64,000 bases of DNA from the NCBI RefSeq assembly GCF_947331465.1, contig NZ_CAMZOK010000002.1, forward strand, positions 744,001 to 808,000, written 5' to 3'. The notes below the pieces were generated by a model. That model saw nothing but the letters and a program-made list of their open reading frames with translations, did not search any database and was not told where the DNA came from. A program made the translations under genes and the position numbers. Of this stretch, positions 53,756-63,220 are shown piece after piece; position 1 is the first letter of the stretch; each line of letters begins with the position of its first letter. The stretch is from Shimia sp. Alg240-R146 (GTDB taxonomy: Bacteria > Pseudomonadota > Alphaproteobacteria > Rhodobacterales > Rhodobacteraceae).

Positions 53756-54567
53756 CACAGGGCTCCTGTGGTCAACGGATTGGCGAGCAGCGTGCGGGTT
53801 GCCGTCGCGACATCGTCTTGGCGCATCAAGCTTTCGCCGATCAGGAATGTGCGCGCGCCATAGCGCGCCATATCAGCCAGTTCCGCAGGCGTGTTCAGGC
53901 CGCTTTCGCAAACAATCAAACGGTCCGCAGGCACTCGTTTGGACAGGATGCGTGTGGTGTCGAGCGTCGTCTCAAAGGTTTTGAGGTTGCGGTTGTTGAT
54001 GCCCATAAGTGAGGATTTCAAATGACTTGCGCGCTCCAGCTCCTCGGCGTCATGGACTTCGAGCAGAACATCCATGTTCCAGCCAAATGCAGCGTCTTCG
54101 AGTTCTTGTGCTTGCGCGTCGCTGACGCTTGCGAGGATGATCAGGATGCAGTCAGCCCCAAGCGCGCGGGCTTCTGCCACTTGATAGGTGTCATACATAA
54201 AATCCTTGCGCAGTGCGGGCAGATTGGTCGCCGCACGTGCCTGCGTCAGAAAGGACTTATCCCCCTGAAAACTAGGCGTATCCGTCAGTACTGACAGACA
54301 GCTAGCGCCGCCGTCTTCATAGGCTTTTGCAAGCTCCGGTGGATTGAAGTCTTCGCGGATCAAACCTTTGGAAGGGCTGGCTTTTTTGACCTCGGCAATC
54401 AGACCATACCCGGTGCGCGATGCTTTGTGCAGTGCATCCGCAAAGCCGCGTGTCGGGCCAGCTTCGCGGGCTTCGGCTTCCACCGCCTCGAGCGGTTTTG
54501 CGGCTTTGTCTGCGGCCACTTCTTCGAGTTTGTAGGCTTTGATTTTGTCCAGAACGGTTTCGGTCAT
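53755..54567 (-). CDS. trpC: Indole-3-glycerol phosphate synthase TrpC
   Basis: 270-residue TIM-barrel enzyme of tryptophan synthesis, single-function. Catalytic segments are [19 protein letters not shown] (Lys in the first loop), [29 protein letters not shown] and [30 protein letters not shown]. It overlaps ung by 4 nt at its start and moaC by one base at its end, so the whole set is one operon. Confidence 0.96.
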   Translation of the reverse strand: MTETVLDKIKAYKLEEVAADKAAKPLEAVEAEAREAGPTRGFADALHKASRTGYGLIAEVKKASPSKGLIREDFNPPELAKAYEDGGASCLSVLTDTPSFQGDKSFLTQARAATNLPALRKDFMYDTYQVAEARALGADCILIILASVSDAQAQELEDAAFGWNMDVLLEVHDAEELERASHLKSSLMGINNRNLKTFETTLDTTRILSKRVPADRLIVCESGLNTPAELADMARYGARTFLIGESLMRQDDVATATRTLLANPLTTGAL

Positions 54568-55244
54568 GCGTCAGTCCAGTTAATTGGCGGCTCTCCTCGG
54601 TTGGAAAGCCACGTATTGATGCGTGAAAACGGCTTTGACCCAAAGAAGCCGCGACGCGCCGACAAAGGCGAAGGGTGTGCGGTTTCGATCATCAGGTGCC
54701 CGTTTTCAGGGTTGGTGCCATCTTTAGGCGATGTGATGTGCGGCGCAAGGCTTTGTGCCTGTTTTCCCCATAGGACAAAGGCACAGGGTTTGGCCGAGCT
54801 GGCGGCCAGCACCTGATGCGCGAGGCGTTGCCAGCCGAGGGCTTTGTGTCCGTTGGCTTCACCTGCGGGAACGGTGAGAACGGTGTTGAGCAACAATACA
54901 CCTTGATCTGCCCAGAACCGGAGGTCGCCTGTCATCGGGGCTGAGCCGATGTCGTCGATCATCTCTTTGTAGATGTTGTTGAGAGAGCGGGGCAGTGGTT
55001 TCACGTCTGGGTCTACAGAGAAAGACAGGCCGTGCGCGTGGCCTGGCGTCGGGTAGGGGTCCTGACCAAGGATGACAACGCGAACCTTGGAGAGCGGCGT
55101 GCGTTCAAGGGCAGCAAAGACCTGATCTGAGGGTGGAAGAATATCGCGCGTGTCGTTTTGGACCTGCGTGGCAATTGCCGGCAGGTCTTGTGCAAAGAAA
55201 GGAAGGCCTGCCCAGCCGCCGAGTTTGGCGGTGGATAGGCTCAT
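54564..55244 (-). CDS. ung: Uracil-DNA glycosylase
   Basis: 226-residue family 1 UDG that removes uracil from DNA. The catalytic Asp62 is in [18 protein letters not shown], the second motif [17 protein letters not shown], and the leucine loop [18 protein letters not shown]. It lies inside the trp operon, overlapping trpC by 4 nt at its end and starting 3 nt from trpD (trpD ends at 55241), so it is produced with tryptophan enzymes. Confidence 0.95.
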   Translation of the reverse strand: MSLSTAKLGGWAGLPFFAQDLPAIATQVQNDTRDILPPSDQVFAALERTPLSKVRVVILGQDPYPTPGHAHGLSFSVDPDVKPLPRSLNNIYKEMIDDIGSAPMTGDLRFWADQGVLLLNTVLTVPAGEANGHKALGWQRLAHQVLAASSAKPCAFVLWGKQAQSLAPHITSPKDGTNPENGHLMIETAHPSPLSARRGFFGSKPFSRINTWLSNRGEPPINWTDA

Positions 55245-56260
55245 GCTGCGGAAGTGACGGCTGCGAGGCCTTCGACTTTGGATTTTGCGGCACCGGTGTC
55301 GATGCTTTCGCGCGCTTTTTCAACGCCTTCTCGCAGGTCGCTTGCGGCGTCCGCCACAACAAGTGCAGCCGCCGTATTCAACAGAACAGCGTCGCGGTAC
55401 GCGGAGTCGGCCCCGTCCAGAAGGGCGCGGAAAGCATTGGCGTTCTCCTCGGGAGTGCCGCCGACAATGGCCTCAAACGGATGCACGGGCAGGCCAGCGT
55501 CCTCGGGGTGAAGTTCCACGTCTTTGATGCTTCCGTCAGTTTCCAATGCCGACACCCAGCTGACGCCGGTGATGGTCAGCTCGTCGGTGCCGTCCGAGCC
55601 ATGTACTAACCAAGCGCGCTCGGATCCAAGCTGGCCTAGCGTCTCTGCCATTGGTCGGATCAGGTCACGGGTGAATGCGCCGGTCAGTTGACGTTTTACG
55701 CCTGCCGGATTGGTCAGCGGGCCAAGAATGTTGAAGATCGTGCGGGTGCCAAGTTCGGCGCGGGTTGGCATCACATGCGCAATTGCAGGGTGGTGCATGG
55801 GCGCCATCATGAAGGCGATCCCGCATGTTTTTAGCGCTTTTTCAACAACATCTGGGCCAACCATGACGTTGATACCCATCTGAGTTTGTACGTCGGCCGT
55901 ACCGGATTTGGAACTTAGGTTACGGTTGCCGTGTTTGGCGACAGGTACGCCTGCACCTGCCGTAACGAAAGCGGTTGCAGTCGAGATATTTAGCGTGTGT
56001 TTGCCATCACCGCCTGTGCCGACGATGTCGATCGCGCCTTCAGGCGCTTTGACGGCGTTGCATTTGGTGCGCATCACTGCGGCCGCAGCGGCGTATTCAT
56101 CCACGGTTTCCCCACGGGTGCGCAGCGCCATGAGGAGGCCGCCAATCTGACTTGGCGTTGCTTCGCCTTCAAAGAGAATCGCAAAGGCGGCTTCGGCCTC
56201 TTCGCGGGTCAGAGGGCGTTCGGCAGCAGCGCCGATCAGCGGTTTGATTGCGTCGTTCAT
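55241..56260 (-). CDS. trpD: Anthranilate phosphoribosyltransferase TrpD
   Basis: 339-residue enzyme transferring phosphoribosyl to anthranilate. The PRPP-binding [14 protein letters not shown] and [16 protein letters not shown] segments, and the [12 protein letters not shown] loop, are normal for the family. It overlaps both neighbours (trpG by 4 nt, ung by 4 nt). Confidence 0.97.
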   Translation of the reverse strand: MNDAIKPLIGAAAERPLTREEAEAAFAILFEGEATPSQIGGLLMALRTRGETVDEYAAAAAVMRTKCNAVKAPEGAIDIVGTGGDGKHTLNISTATAFVTAGAGVPVAKHGNRNLSSKSGTADVQTQMGINVMVGPDVVEKALKTCGIAFMMAPMHHPAIAHVMPTRAELGTRTIFNILGPLTNPAGVKRQLTGAFTRDLIRPMAETLGQLGSERAWLVHGSDGTDELTITGVSWVSALETDGSIKDVELHPEDAGLPVHPFEAIVGGTPEENANAFRALLDGADSAYRDAVLLNTAAALVVADAASDLREGVEKARESIDTGAAKSKVEGLAAVTSAA

Positions 56261-56850
56261 GCGGCTGCCCCTTTGGTTTGCGGCATCATGTCGAGGAAGT
56301 TTTGCAACATCTTGTGGCCGTGCTCGGATGCGATTGATTCCGGATGAAATTGCACGCCTTGCATCGGCAATTCACGGTGCTGGAAGCCCATGATGGTGCC
56401 GTTTTCAAGCTCTGCAGTGATTTCGAGACACTCAGGAAGCGTTTCGCGGTCCACCACCAATGAATGATAGCGTGTGGCTTCAAACGGACTGGGAAGACCG
56501 GCGAAAAGGCCTTTGCCAGTGTGGTGCATCGTGCCCATTTTGCCGTGAACAATTTCGTCGCAGCGCACAACTTGGCCGCCAAAGGCCTGTCCGATGGTCT
56601 GATGGCCCAGACATACTCCCATAAGAGGGGTGCGGGTTTCGGCGGCGGCTTCGGTCAAAGCCAAGCAAATGCCCGCCTGATCCGGATCACAAGGCCCGGG
56701 TGAGAGCAAAATGCCTGCAGGGTTCATGCCCATTGCATCCTGTACCGTCAAAGCATCGTTGCGCCAAACCTGCACGTCAGCCCCTAGTTCGCCCAGATAG
56801 TGAACGAGGTTGTAGGTAAAGCTGTCGTAGTTATCGATTAGGAGCAACAT
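56257..56850 (-). CDS. trpG: Anthranilate/aminodeoxychorismate synthase glutaminase TrpG
   Basis: 197-residue class I glutamine amidotransferase that feeds ammonia to TrpE or PabB. The triad is visible: Cys80 in [16 protein letters not shown] and the His-Glu pair in [11 protein letters not shown]. Start [14 protein letters not shown] at 56850; the upstream extension is not coding. First gene of the trpG-trpD-ung-trpC-moaC-moeA run. trpE is not adjacent: the divergent neighbour is a deacetylase-like gene. Confidence 0.96.
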   Translation of the reverse strand: MLLLIDNYDSFTYNLVHYLGELGADVQVWRNDALTVQDAMGMNPAGILLSPGPCDPDQAGICLALTEAAAETRTPLMGVCLGHQTIGQAFGGQVVRCDEIVHGKMGTMHHTGKGLFAGLPSPFEATRYHSLVVDRETLPECLEITAELENGTIMGFQHRELPMQGVQFHPESIASEHGHKMLQNFLDMMPQTKGAAA

Positions 56851-57018
56851 GTTGCATCTTCCGTTACTGTTTTGCGAAACAGGGTGGAGGCCGAGGCCTT
56901 GGTCGCGGTATACATGTTCAGGCTTGGGCAAAAGGGTCAAGGGGGGCGCAGGCATGAAACCTCCTGAGAGACCCAAAGAGCACGGGTAAACGAAGAAAGA
57001 AATTAGGGGGCAACGGGC

Positions 57019-58416
57019 ATGGTGCGCGGAGTATTGTCAGGGATCATCTGGGGTGTCGTGGTTGTCGGCGGTGTGCTGGCGGTGACGTCTTTGTTGGCGC
57101 CTTTGCCAGCGACGGTGTCGCCACAGACCGAGGCGGCGGCAGGCACTGAGGGGCAGACCAGCGGCGAGGCTGCCAATGCGCCGGCGGCCGGCGGTGCTAC
57201 TGATGCGGACGTCAGCGATGCAACCGGTGGCGATGTCGCGACTCCGGCTGATGAGGATCAACCGGTGCTAAGCAGCACAGATTCGGCGCCGAAACCGGAA
57301 ACTGGCGGCGCGGAGACTAGCATGCAGGCGCCCGATGCGGCCCAAGACAGCGGCTCGATGACGTTGGAAGGCGAGAGCCCGGTGCTACCCAATCCACAGG
57401 CGCCAAGCCCTGATGTGCCTGCCGCAGATACCGAGCTGTCCATTTCGGTGAACCCGCCGCAACCGCAGGCGCCGGTTGAAGGGCAGGACAGCGCCTTTCC
57501 AACAGATCAGCAAGAAGAGGACGGAGCGCTGTCTGTGACTGAACCTGCCCGAACACCGGAAGCTGAAGATGTGACACCGCAGGCCGAGGAGACGGCGGAA
57601 GGTGCGACGTCGGACGAAGCGCAAACATCGATGCTGAAGCCCGCAGGCGAGCTTGGCGAGAGTTTTGAGCAGCGCACGTCAACGCGCCTGCCAAGTGTTG
57701 GTGATGAAACCGCTGATGCAGCACAAACACCTGAAACGGGGGCATCCAAACCCATTACGGTAAATGCGCAACCATATGAGAACGTGGATGGAAAGCCGGT
57801 CATGTCGATAGTCCTGATCGACGAAGGCAAGCCGGTCAACCTAGAGGCTTTGGCAGGGTTTCCGTATCCGCTGAGTATCGCGATTTCGACCTTGGATCCG
57901 GAAGTTGCAGTCAAGGCTGCGCAGTACCGATCCCAAGGAATGGAAGTGTTGGCTATGATTGACATGCCAGCCGGGGCCGGGGCGTCCGATGTCGAGGTCG
58001 CTATGCAGGCGCATTTGTCGGTATCGGATGATTTTGTCGGCATCATGGAGGGCGTGGGCGACGGCTTGCAGGGGGGCAAAGTGGTCAGTGATCAAGTAAC
58101 TGATGTGGCGCTCAATGAAGGTTATGGTTTGGTTTTGTTTCCCCAAGGCCTGAACACCGCACAAAAGCTCGCGGCCAAAGAGGGCGTGCCTTCTGCCAGC
58201 GTGTTCCGAGACTTTGATGGTAAGGGGCAAACCGCTGTGGTGATCCGCCGGTTCCTCGATCAGGCGGCGTTCAAAGCACCGCAGGAAAGCGGGGTCGTGA
58301 TGGTCGGTCGTTTGCGTGAAGAAACGATTTCAGCGCTGGTCCTTTGGGGCTTGCAGGACCGCGCAGGTACAGTGGCGCTCGCGCCGGTATCGGTGGCGTT
58401 GACCACCCAAAACTAG
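57019..58416 (+). CDS. Divergent polysaccharide deacetylase family protein
   Basis: 465 residues: a signal-anchor helix (about 5-28), a long low-complexity spacer (about 35-245) rich in Ala, Pro, Glu, Thr and Asp, and a C-terminal YibQ-type divergent polysaccharide deacetylase domain ([54 protein letters not shown] ... [17 protein letters not shown] ... [11 protein letters not shown]). The catalytic histidines of true deacetylases are not evident. Likely a periplasmic envelope protein. Divergent from trpG. Confidence 0.85.
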   Translation: MVRGVLSGIIWGVVVVGGVLAVTSLLAPLPATVSPQTEAAAGTEGQTSGEAANAPAAGGATDADVSDATGGDVATPADEDQPVLSSTDSAPKPETGGAETSMQAPDAAQDSGSMTLEGESPVLPNPQAPSPDVPAADTELSISVNPPQPQAPVEGQDSAFPTDQQEEDGALSVTEPARTPEAEDVTPQAEETAEGATSDEAQTSMLKPAGELGESFEQRTSTRLPSVGDETADAAQTPETGASKPITVNAQPYENVDGKPVMSIVLIDEGKPVNLEALAGFPYPLSIAISTLDPEVAVKAAQYRSQGMEVLAMIDMPAGAGASDVEVAMQAHLSVSDDFVGIMEGVGDGLQGGKVVSDQVTDVALNEGYGLVLFPQGLNTAQKLAAKEGVPSASVFRDFDGKGQTAVVIRRFLDQAAFKAPQESGVVMVGRLREETISALVLWGLQDRAGTVALAPVSVALTTQN

Positions 58417-58440
58417 GTTGAAATGCCTGTCTGTTATGCG

Positions 58441-58470
58441 TCGGTATCGCGTCAGTATCGCGTCGGTCCC
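58441..58470. repeat. 11-nt tandem repeat (second copy of the family)
   Basis: TCGGTATCGCG (58441-58451), TCAGTATCGCG (58452-58462) and a partial third unit TCGGTCCC. Same unit as at 17721; again just downstream of a plus-strand gene stop. Confidence 0.75.
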
Positions 58471-58568
58471 AATTCTTTTGGGGCCGACGTTGCGGTTCAG
58501 TTGGGGATTTTGCGCATTCCGTAAATCCCTCTGCTAGTCTGATCCCCATATAGGGGAGGAACCACGCG

Positions 58569-59375
58569 ATGCCATTTGCTGATCTGAACGGGGCACATAT
58601 TCACTACACTGATACCGGAGGAGACGGCGACGCGGTGGTGTTCAGCCACGGGCTTTTGCATCACGGAGGTATGTTCGCGGCGCAGGTTGCGCATCTGAAG
58701 GACGATTATCGCGTGATCACGTTTGATCACCGCGGGCAGGGGCAGAGCGGCATCACCGATGACGGGTATGACATGGACACGCTGAGCGAAGACGCAGCGG
58801 CTTTGATCGCGCATCTCGGTGTCGGACCGTGTCATTTTGTCGGGCTTTCCATGGGCGGTTTTGTCGGGATGCGCCTTGCCGCGCGGCGGCCAGATGTGTT
58901 GCGTAGCCTGACGTTGTTGAACACCTCATCTGAAGCCGAGCCCACGTCCAATCGACCCAAGTATGCGGTGATGACCTTTTGTGCGCGTTGGCTGGGACTG
59001 GGGTCTGTGGTCGGCGGCGCGATGAAGTCGATGTTTGGTCGGACGTTTTTGAACGATCCGGCGCGGGCGCAAGAGCGGGCGTTTTGGCGCGCGTCGATGA
59101 CGTCGGGCGACAGGATTGGAATCACGCGCGCCGTGAAGGCGGTGTTCGCGCGCGAAGGCTGCGAAGCGTTGCTTGGGCAGATCGACCTTCCGGTGGGCAT
59201 TGGCGCGGGCGAAGAAGATGTCGCCACGGTGCCCGCAAAATCAGAACGCATTCAGGCCGCCATCAAAGGCGCGCAGTTGACCGTTTTCAAAGGCGCCGGC
59301 CATTCCAGTACAATTGAAACGCCTGATCAGGTGAATGTCCTGATCGCGCAGACAATTGCGCGTGCCACCGGTTAG
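58569..59375 (+). CDS. Alpha/beta hydrolase
   Basis: 268-residue hydrolase with nucleophile elbow GLSMGG (Ser94), oxyanion HGLLHHGGM near residue 28, acid in the GEEDVATV loop and His in GAGHSSTIE. Strong GGGAGGA ribosome-binding site. Layout resembles 3-oxoadipate enol-lactonase-type hydrolases (FDHRGQGQS), but substrate is not predictable. Convergent with the transglycosylase gene, overlapping by 4 nt. Confidence 0.88.
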   Translation: MPFADLNGAHIHYTDTGGDGDAVVFSHGLLHHGGMFAAQVAHLKDDYRVITFDHRGQGQSGITDDGYDMDTLSEDAAALIAHLGVGPCHFVGLSMGGFVGMRLAARRPDVLRSLTLLNTSSEAEPTSNRPKYAVMTFCARWLGLGSVVGGAMKSMFGRTFLNDPARAQERAFWRASMTSGDRIGITRAVKAVFAREGCEALLGQIDLPVGIGAGEEDVATVPAKSERIQAAIKGAQLTVFKGAGHSSTIETPDQVNVLIAQTIARATG

Positions 59376-60523
59376 GCCAGAGATTTCAGCAAGGACTGCG
59401 ACGGGTCGCCGGTGGGGTCCAACCCGAGGCTGCGCTGATAATCCGCAATCGCCGCGCGCGATTTTGGACCAAGCACGCCGTCGGCGCCGCCGGTGTCAAA
59501 ACCACGAGCCGTCAGGCGGGACTGCAGCGCGATGCGGTCGTCTTTGGTCAGGCCGTACTTGTCCGGCGGGAAGGCGGTGCGCAGAGGGCCTGCGCCCCCA
59601 ATGCGGTCGGCCAGATGGCCAACGCCAATCGCGTAGCTGTCAGAGTTGTTGTAGCGCTTGATGGCGTTGAAATTTCCGGTGACAGCAAAACGTGGGCCGT
59701 TTGCTTGAGGTTGAATCACGCGACTTGCGCTTTCGCCAGAACGCAACTCCCGGCCCCACTTTGTGCCACGCGACCAGCCGTTACGCTCAAGATAGGCGGC
59801 AGTGGAGGCTAATGCATCAGACGGGTCATCAGACCAGATGTCGCGGCGGCCGTCACCGGTGTAGTCAACGGCGAAGGCCTGATAGCTGGTGGGGATGAAT
59901 TGGGTGTGGCCCATGGCACCGGCCCAGCTTCCGGTCATGCGGGCAGGTGTGATGTCGCCGTTTTGCAAAATCTTAAGTGCGGCAATCAGTTGTTTTTCGT
60001 AAAAGCTGCCCCGGCGGCCATCAAAGGCCAGCGTGGACGTGGCCGAGATCACCGGAATGTCGCCTTTACGGTCGCCATAGTAGCTTTCCAATCCCCAAAT
60101 CGCGCAGATAATTTCTGCGTCAACGCCGTATGATTGTTCTAGCTTTTGCAGGGTACCTTTGTGGCGTGAGAACGCGGCCCGGCCTTTGCTGACCCGTTCG
60201 TCAGAGGCGGCGATAGACAGATAGTCTTCGAGTGTTCTCGTGAATTCGGTTTGGTTGCGGTCGCGTTTGATAACGCCGGGCAAGTAGCCGGTGTCGCGGA
60301 AGGCAGAATTGAGTGTGGATTCGGTGATGCCTTGCGAGAGGGCGCGGCCGCGGAAGCTGGCGACCCAAGCGGCGTAGTCACGGTTGAGTTGCGGTCGAAG
60401 GTCGGCAGGCAGGCCAGTTGGCGCCGGCGCACGCGCCTGTGAGGTGGTTTGCAACGTGCTGTTACAGGCGGAAAGCGCAAGGGCGGAAAGGCCCAAGGTG
60501 AAATTGCGACGCGAGATACTCAT
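59372..60523 (-). CDS. Lytic murein transglycosylase (MltB type, lipoprotein)
   Basis: 383 residues. The N-terminus MSISRRNFTLGLSALALSAC has a twin-arginine-like SRRNFT segment and a lipobox ending in Cys20, so probably an exported lipoprotein. The MltB-like domain has catalytic Glu146 in IWGLESYYG, then MGHTQFIPTSYQAFAVDYTGDGRRDIWSDDPSDALASTAAYL. A C-terminal peptidoglycan-binding domain (LQSRLTARGFDTGGADGVLGPKSRAAIADYQRSLGLDPTG) closes the protein. It cleaves peptidoglycan to anhydro sugars. Confidence 0.93.
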   Translation of the reverse strand: MSISRRNFTLGLSALALSACNSTLQTTSQARAPAPTGLPADLRPQLNRDYAAWVASFRGRALSQGITESTLNSAFRDTGYLPGVIKRDRNQTEFTRTLEDYLSIAASDERVSKGRAAFSRHKGTLQKLEQSYGVDAEIICAIWGLESYYGDRKGDIPVISATSTLAFDGRRGSFYEKQLIAALKILQNGDITPARMTGSWAGAMGHTQFIPTSYQAFAVDYTGDGRRDIWSDDPSDALASTAAYLERNGWSRGTKWGRELRSGESASRVIQPQANGPRFAVTGNFNAIKRYNNSDSYAIGVGHLADRIGGAGPLRTAFPPDKYGLTKDDRIALQSRLTARGFDTGGADGVLGPKSRAAIADYQRSLGLDPTGDPSQSLLKSLA

Positions 60524-60617
60524 GAATACTGCCCTTGTTTGCCAAGATGTGTTGGCAGCAGTTTGGCAGGTATTGGCCATAGGGGCGAGGGGGAAACGGT
60601 GTGGATTGTAGGAAGTG

Positions 60618-60645
60618 AAAAAGGGAGCCATGGGGGCTCCCTTTT
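60618..60645 (-). terminator. Rho-independent terminator of the cyclic nucleotidase gene
   Basis: Stem AAAAGGGAGCC (60619-60629) with GGCTCCCTTTT (60635-60645), 5-nt loop, followed on the minus strand by further T; 26 nt after the stop codon. Confidence 0.85.
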
Positions 60646-60670
60646 GTAGATCTTGGGGTGACGGATCAGG

Positions 60671-62632
60671 TCACAAATCGATGCGGAAGCGCGCAAAGCC
60701 GTCGGGGCCTTCGCCTGCGGGTGCGATTGACACGCCTTCGACGTCAGCGGCGTAGTCAGCAGCCTTGGGGCCTGTGTCAAACAGAACCGAGGTGCCGGGC
60801 AGCGGTGCAAAGGTCCAGTTGGCATCTGCGCGTGGGCTGATGGTGCCTTTTTCAACGATGTAGCGCACAATCACGTCGCGGTTTGTGTCGGGGCCTTCAA
60901 ACACCACGGTGTCACCCATGGCACCGGGGAATTTGCCGCCGCCGCCAGCGCGGTAGTTGTTGGTTGCGATGATGAATTCCGCCGCCATATCAAGCGGTTT
61001 TCCGTCAAACATCAGGTCAACGATGCGGTTTGCATCGGCGTTGATCAGAGTGCCTTTGGGGTCGAATTTTGACGGTTGGCTGAGGTCGATCTGGTAAGTG
61101 ACACCATCGATGACGTCAAAGTTGTAGGACGGGAATTCAGGGTTCAGCAGCACCTGATCGGCTTTGCCGGCTTCTACCTGATTGAAGATACCAGCAGAGC
61201 GTTCGAGCCAGTCTTTGACCTGTTGGCCTGTGACTTTCACTGCGCGTGCCGTGTTGGGGTAGAGGTAGAGATCGGAGACGTTTTTGATCGCAACATCGCC
61301 CTTGGCCACGTCGGTGAAGTATTCGGGGCCGCCACGGCCGCCTGCCTTGAACGGGGCAGCAGCGGACAGGATCGGCAGACCTTCGTACTCGGTGCCTTTC
61401 ATCATCTGCTCGATGTACCAAAGTTGGGCAATCGACACGATCTGCACAGATGGGTCATCCGCTACTAGCGCGAAATAGCTGTGCAGCGGTGCGTCGGTTT
61501 TACCAACGGCTCGGCGCACATAGGCCAGTGTCTCGTCGTGTTCTTTCTGGACGCTGGCAAGCACGTCGGGCTGGCTTTCGACCAGCGCAGTGATCGAGCG
61601 GTCCTCGTTGCGTTTGGAAATCGGACGGGCTTCGGTCGTGTGGCTGACGATCTTCCATTCGTTGCCGGAGCGCTCAAGCATCAGATCGATCAGACCCATG
61701 TGCGAGCCCCAGAAGCCGCCCATAGCGGCCGGTTTGCCCATAATGGTGCCTTTGGCCACATCGACGCCTGCGATGCCTTCGTAAGCAGACGATGGGAACA
61801 CGCGGTGGTGGTGACCGGTCAGAACGGCGTCGATGCCGTCCACGGCGGCCAATGGCACCGAGGCGTTTTCCATGCCGTCGGAGTGGTCAGCTTCGCCAAT
61901 GCCCGAGTGCGACAACGCGATGATCAGGTCAGCGCCTTCTTCCTTCATCTGAGGCACGTAGGCGCGGGCGGTGTCGACGATGTCGCGCACCTGAACGTTG
62001 CCTTCAAGATGGCGGCGGTCCCAGTTCATGATCTGGGGCGGTGTGAAACCGATGACGCCGATTTTGATCATGTGCTTTTCGCCCGCACCGTCGGTGACTT
62101 CGCGGGTCAGGATCGAGTAGGGCTTAAACAACGTTTTGTCTTCGCGCGGGGTGGCGCCTTGGGACAGGGACACGTTGGACAGGACGGTTTCGAAATCCGC
62201 ACCAGCCATGGATTTCATCAGAAAATCCAAGCCGTAGTTGAATTCGTGGTTGCCGACGGTGGCCGCGTCATAGCCCACAGCATTCATCGCAGCGATGACG
62301 GGGTGCATGTCGCCGTCTTTCATGCCGCGCTCGTAGGCGATGTAGTCGCCCATTGGGTTGCCTTGCAAAAAGTCACCGTTGTCGATCAGCATCGAGTTGG
62401 TGGCCTCATCCCGGATGCCTTTGATCAGAGAGGCTGTGCGGGCAAGGCCCACGGTGTCACGCGGTTTGTCCGCATAATAGTCATACGGAAAGACATGTAC
62501 GTGCAAATCGGTGGTTTCCATGATCCGCAGGTGAGCCTGATTGGTGGCCGCATTGGCCGAGAATGGGTGCAGGGCGATGAAGCCGGCAGACGCGCCAAGG
62601 AAGTGGCGGCGGGACAAGGTGAATTGGGACAT
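60671..62632 (-). CDS. cpdB: 2',3'-cyclic-nucleotide 2'-phosphodiesterase/3'-nucleotidase
   Basis: 653-residue periplasmic enzyme that hydrolyses 2',3'-cyclic and 3'-nucleotides. The N-terminus MSQFTLSRRHFLGASAGFIAL is a twin-arginine signal (SRRHFLG). The metallophosphatase domain shows ETTDLHVHVFPYDYY, NGDFLQGNP, GNHEFNYGLD and LTGHHHRVF; the C-terminal 5'-nucleotidase domain has NNYRAGGGGKFPG. Terminator follows. It may recover phosphate or nucleosides from external RNA. Confidence 0.93.
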   Translation of the reverse strand: MSQFTLSRRHFLGASAGFIALHPFSANAATNQAHLRIMETTDLHVHVFPYDYYADKPRDTVGLARTASLIKGIRDEATNSMLIDNGDFLQGNPMGDYIAYERGMKDGDMHPVIAAMNAVGYDAATVGNHEFNYGLDFLMKSMAGADFETVLSNVSLSQGATPREDKTLFKPYSILTREVTDGAGEKHMIKIGVIGFTPPQIMNWDRRHLEGNVQVRDIVDTARAYVPQMKEEGADLIIALSHSGIGEADHSDGMENASVPLAAVDGIDAVLTGHHHRVFPSSAYEGIAGVDVAKGTIMGKPAAMGGFWGSHMGLIDLMLERSGNEWKIVSHTTEARPISKRNEDRSITALVESQPDVLASVQKEHDETLAYVRRAVGKTDAPLHSYFALVADDPSVQIVSIAQLWYIEQMMKGTEYEGLPILSAAAPFKAGGRGGPEYFTDVAKGDVAIKNVSDLYLYPNTARAVKVTGQQVKDWLERSAGIFNQVEAGKADQVLLNPEFPSYNFDVIDGVTYQIDLSQPSKFDPKGTLINADANRIVDLMFDGKPLDMAAEFIIATNNYRAGGGGKFPGAMGDTVVFEGPDTNRDVIVRYIVEKGTISPRADANWTFAPLPGTSVLFDTGPKAADYAADVEGVSIAPAGEGPDGFARFRIDL

Positions 62633-62835
62633 GGAACCCTCGATTTGTTGAGTTTATTGGTACGCCAGTTTTGGCGCGCAGACTTTGGAATAGTCCGGGA
62701 ACTGTAACACATATTTGACCGCTCGGAAAAATTTTGATGACGAAGTGACGCGTGGTTGATGGCTTGCAAAACTTTACGCGTCTGTCACGTTGGGCCGTAA
62801 GTGATTGGACGACGGACGCAAGGGGGCACCGAGTC

Positions 62836-63030
62836 ATGAAACACGTTCCAAAAGAAACCACAGACGAAGATCTGATCCAGCAATTCTTGGACAAGGGTGG
62901 AAAGATCAGCAAAGGCAAAACCAAGCCGATGCCGCATGATCTTGGCATCAGCAAAGGTGTTTGGGGCAATAAGCTGACCAAAGAAGAAAAGGCCGCGCGT
63001 GACGAGAAGTTCGAAGAACCTAAGGGGTGA
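62836..63030 (+). CDS. Small basic hypothetical protein, 64 residues
   Basis: Starts at ATG 62836 with an AGGGGG site upstream; the longer frame has no merit. The protein MKHVPKETTDEDLIQQFLDKGGKISKGKTKPMPHDLGISKGVWGNKLTKEEKAARDEKFEEPKG is charged and probably unfolded in part. It resembles small conserved Rhodobacterales proteins of unknown role, but I cannot name a family. Confidence 0.6.
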   Translation: MKHVPKETTDEDLIQQFLDKGGKISKGKTKPMPHDLGISKGVWGNKLTKEEKAARDEKFEEPKG

Positions 63031-63220
63031 TCTTCTATCAGTCGTGGCAGGTGCTTTTTGTGGGGCTAGGCGCGCGCATGTCGTTCGGAGTGTCTAAAAA
63101 GATGAGTTGTTTGGCTTGTTTGGGCCACCTATAGAAGCGTGGCGTTGGAACTTATTGCGGGCATTTGGCATATGTCCCTACTGGGTTTGCGCACGCTCCT
63201 TTGACGTGGCGAGGGTTTAA

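Noticed and set aside
61481-62707. A 408-codon open frame opposite the cyclic nucleotidase
   Set aside because: Antisense shadow; odd composition.
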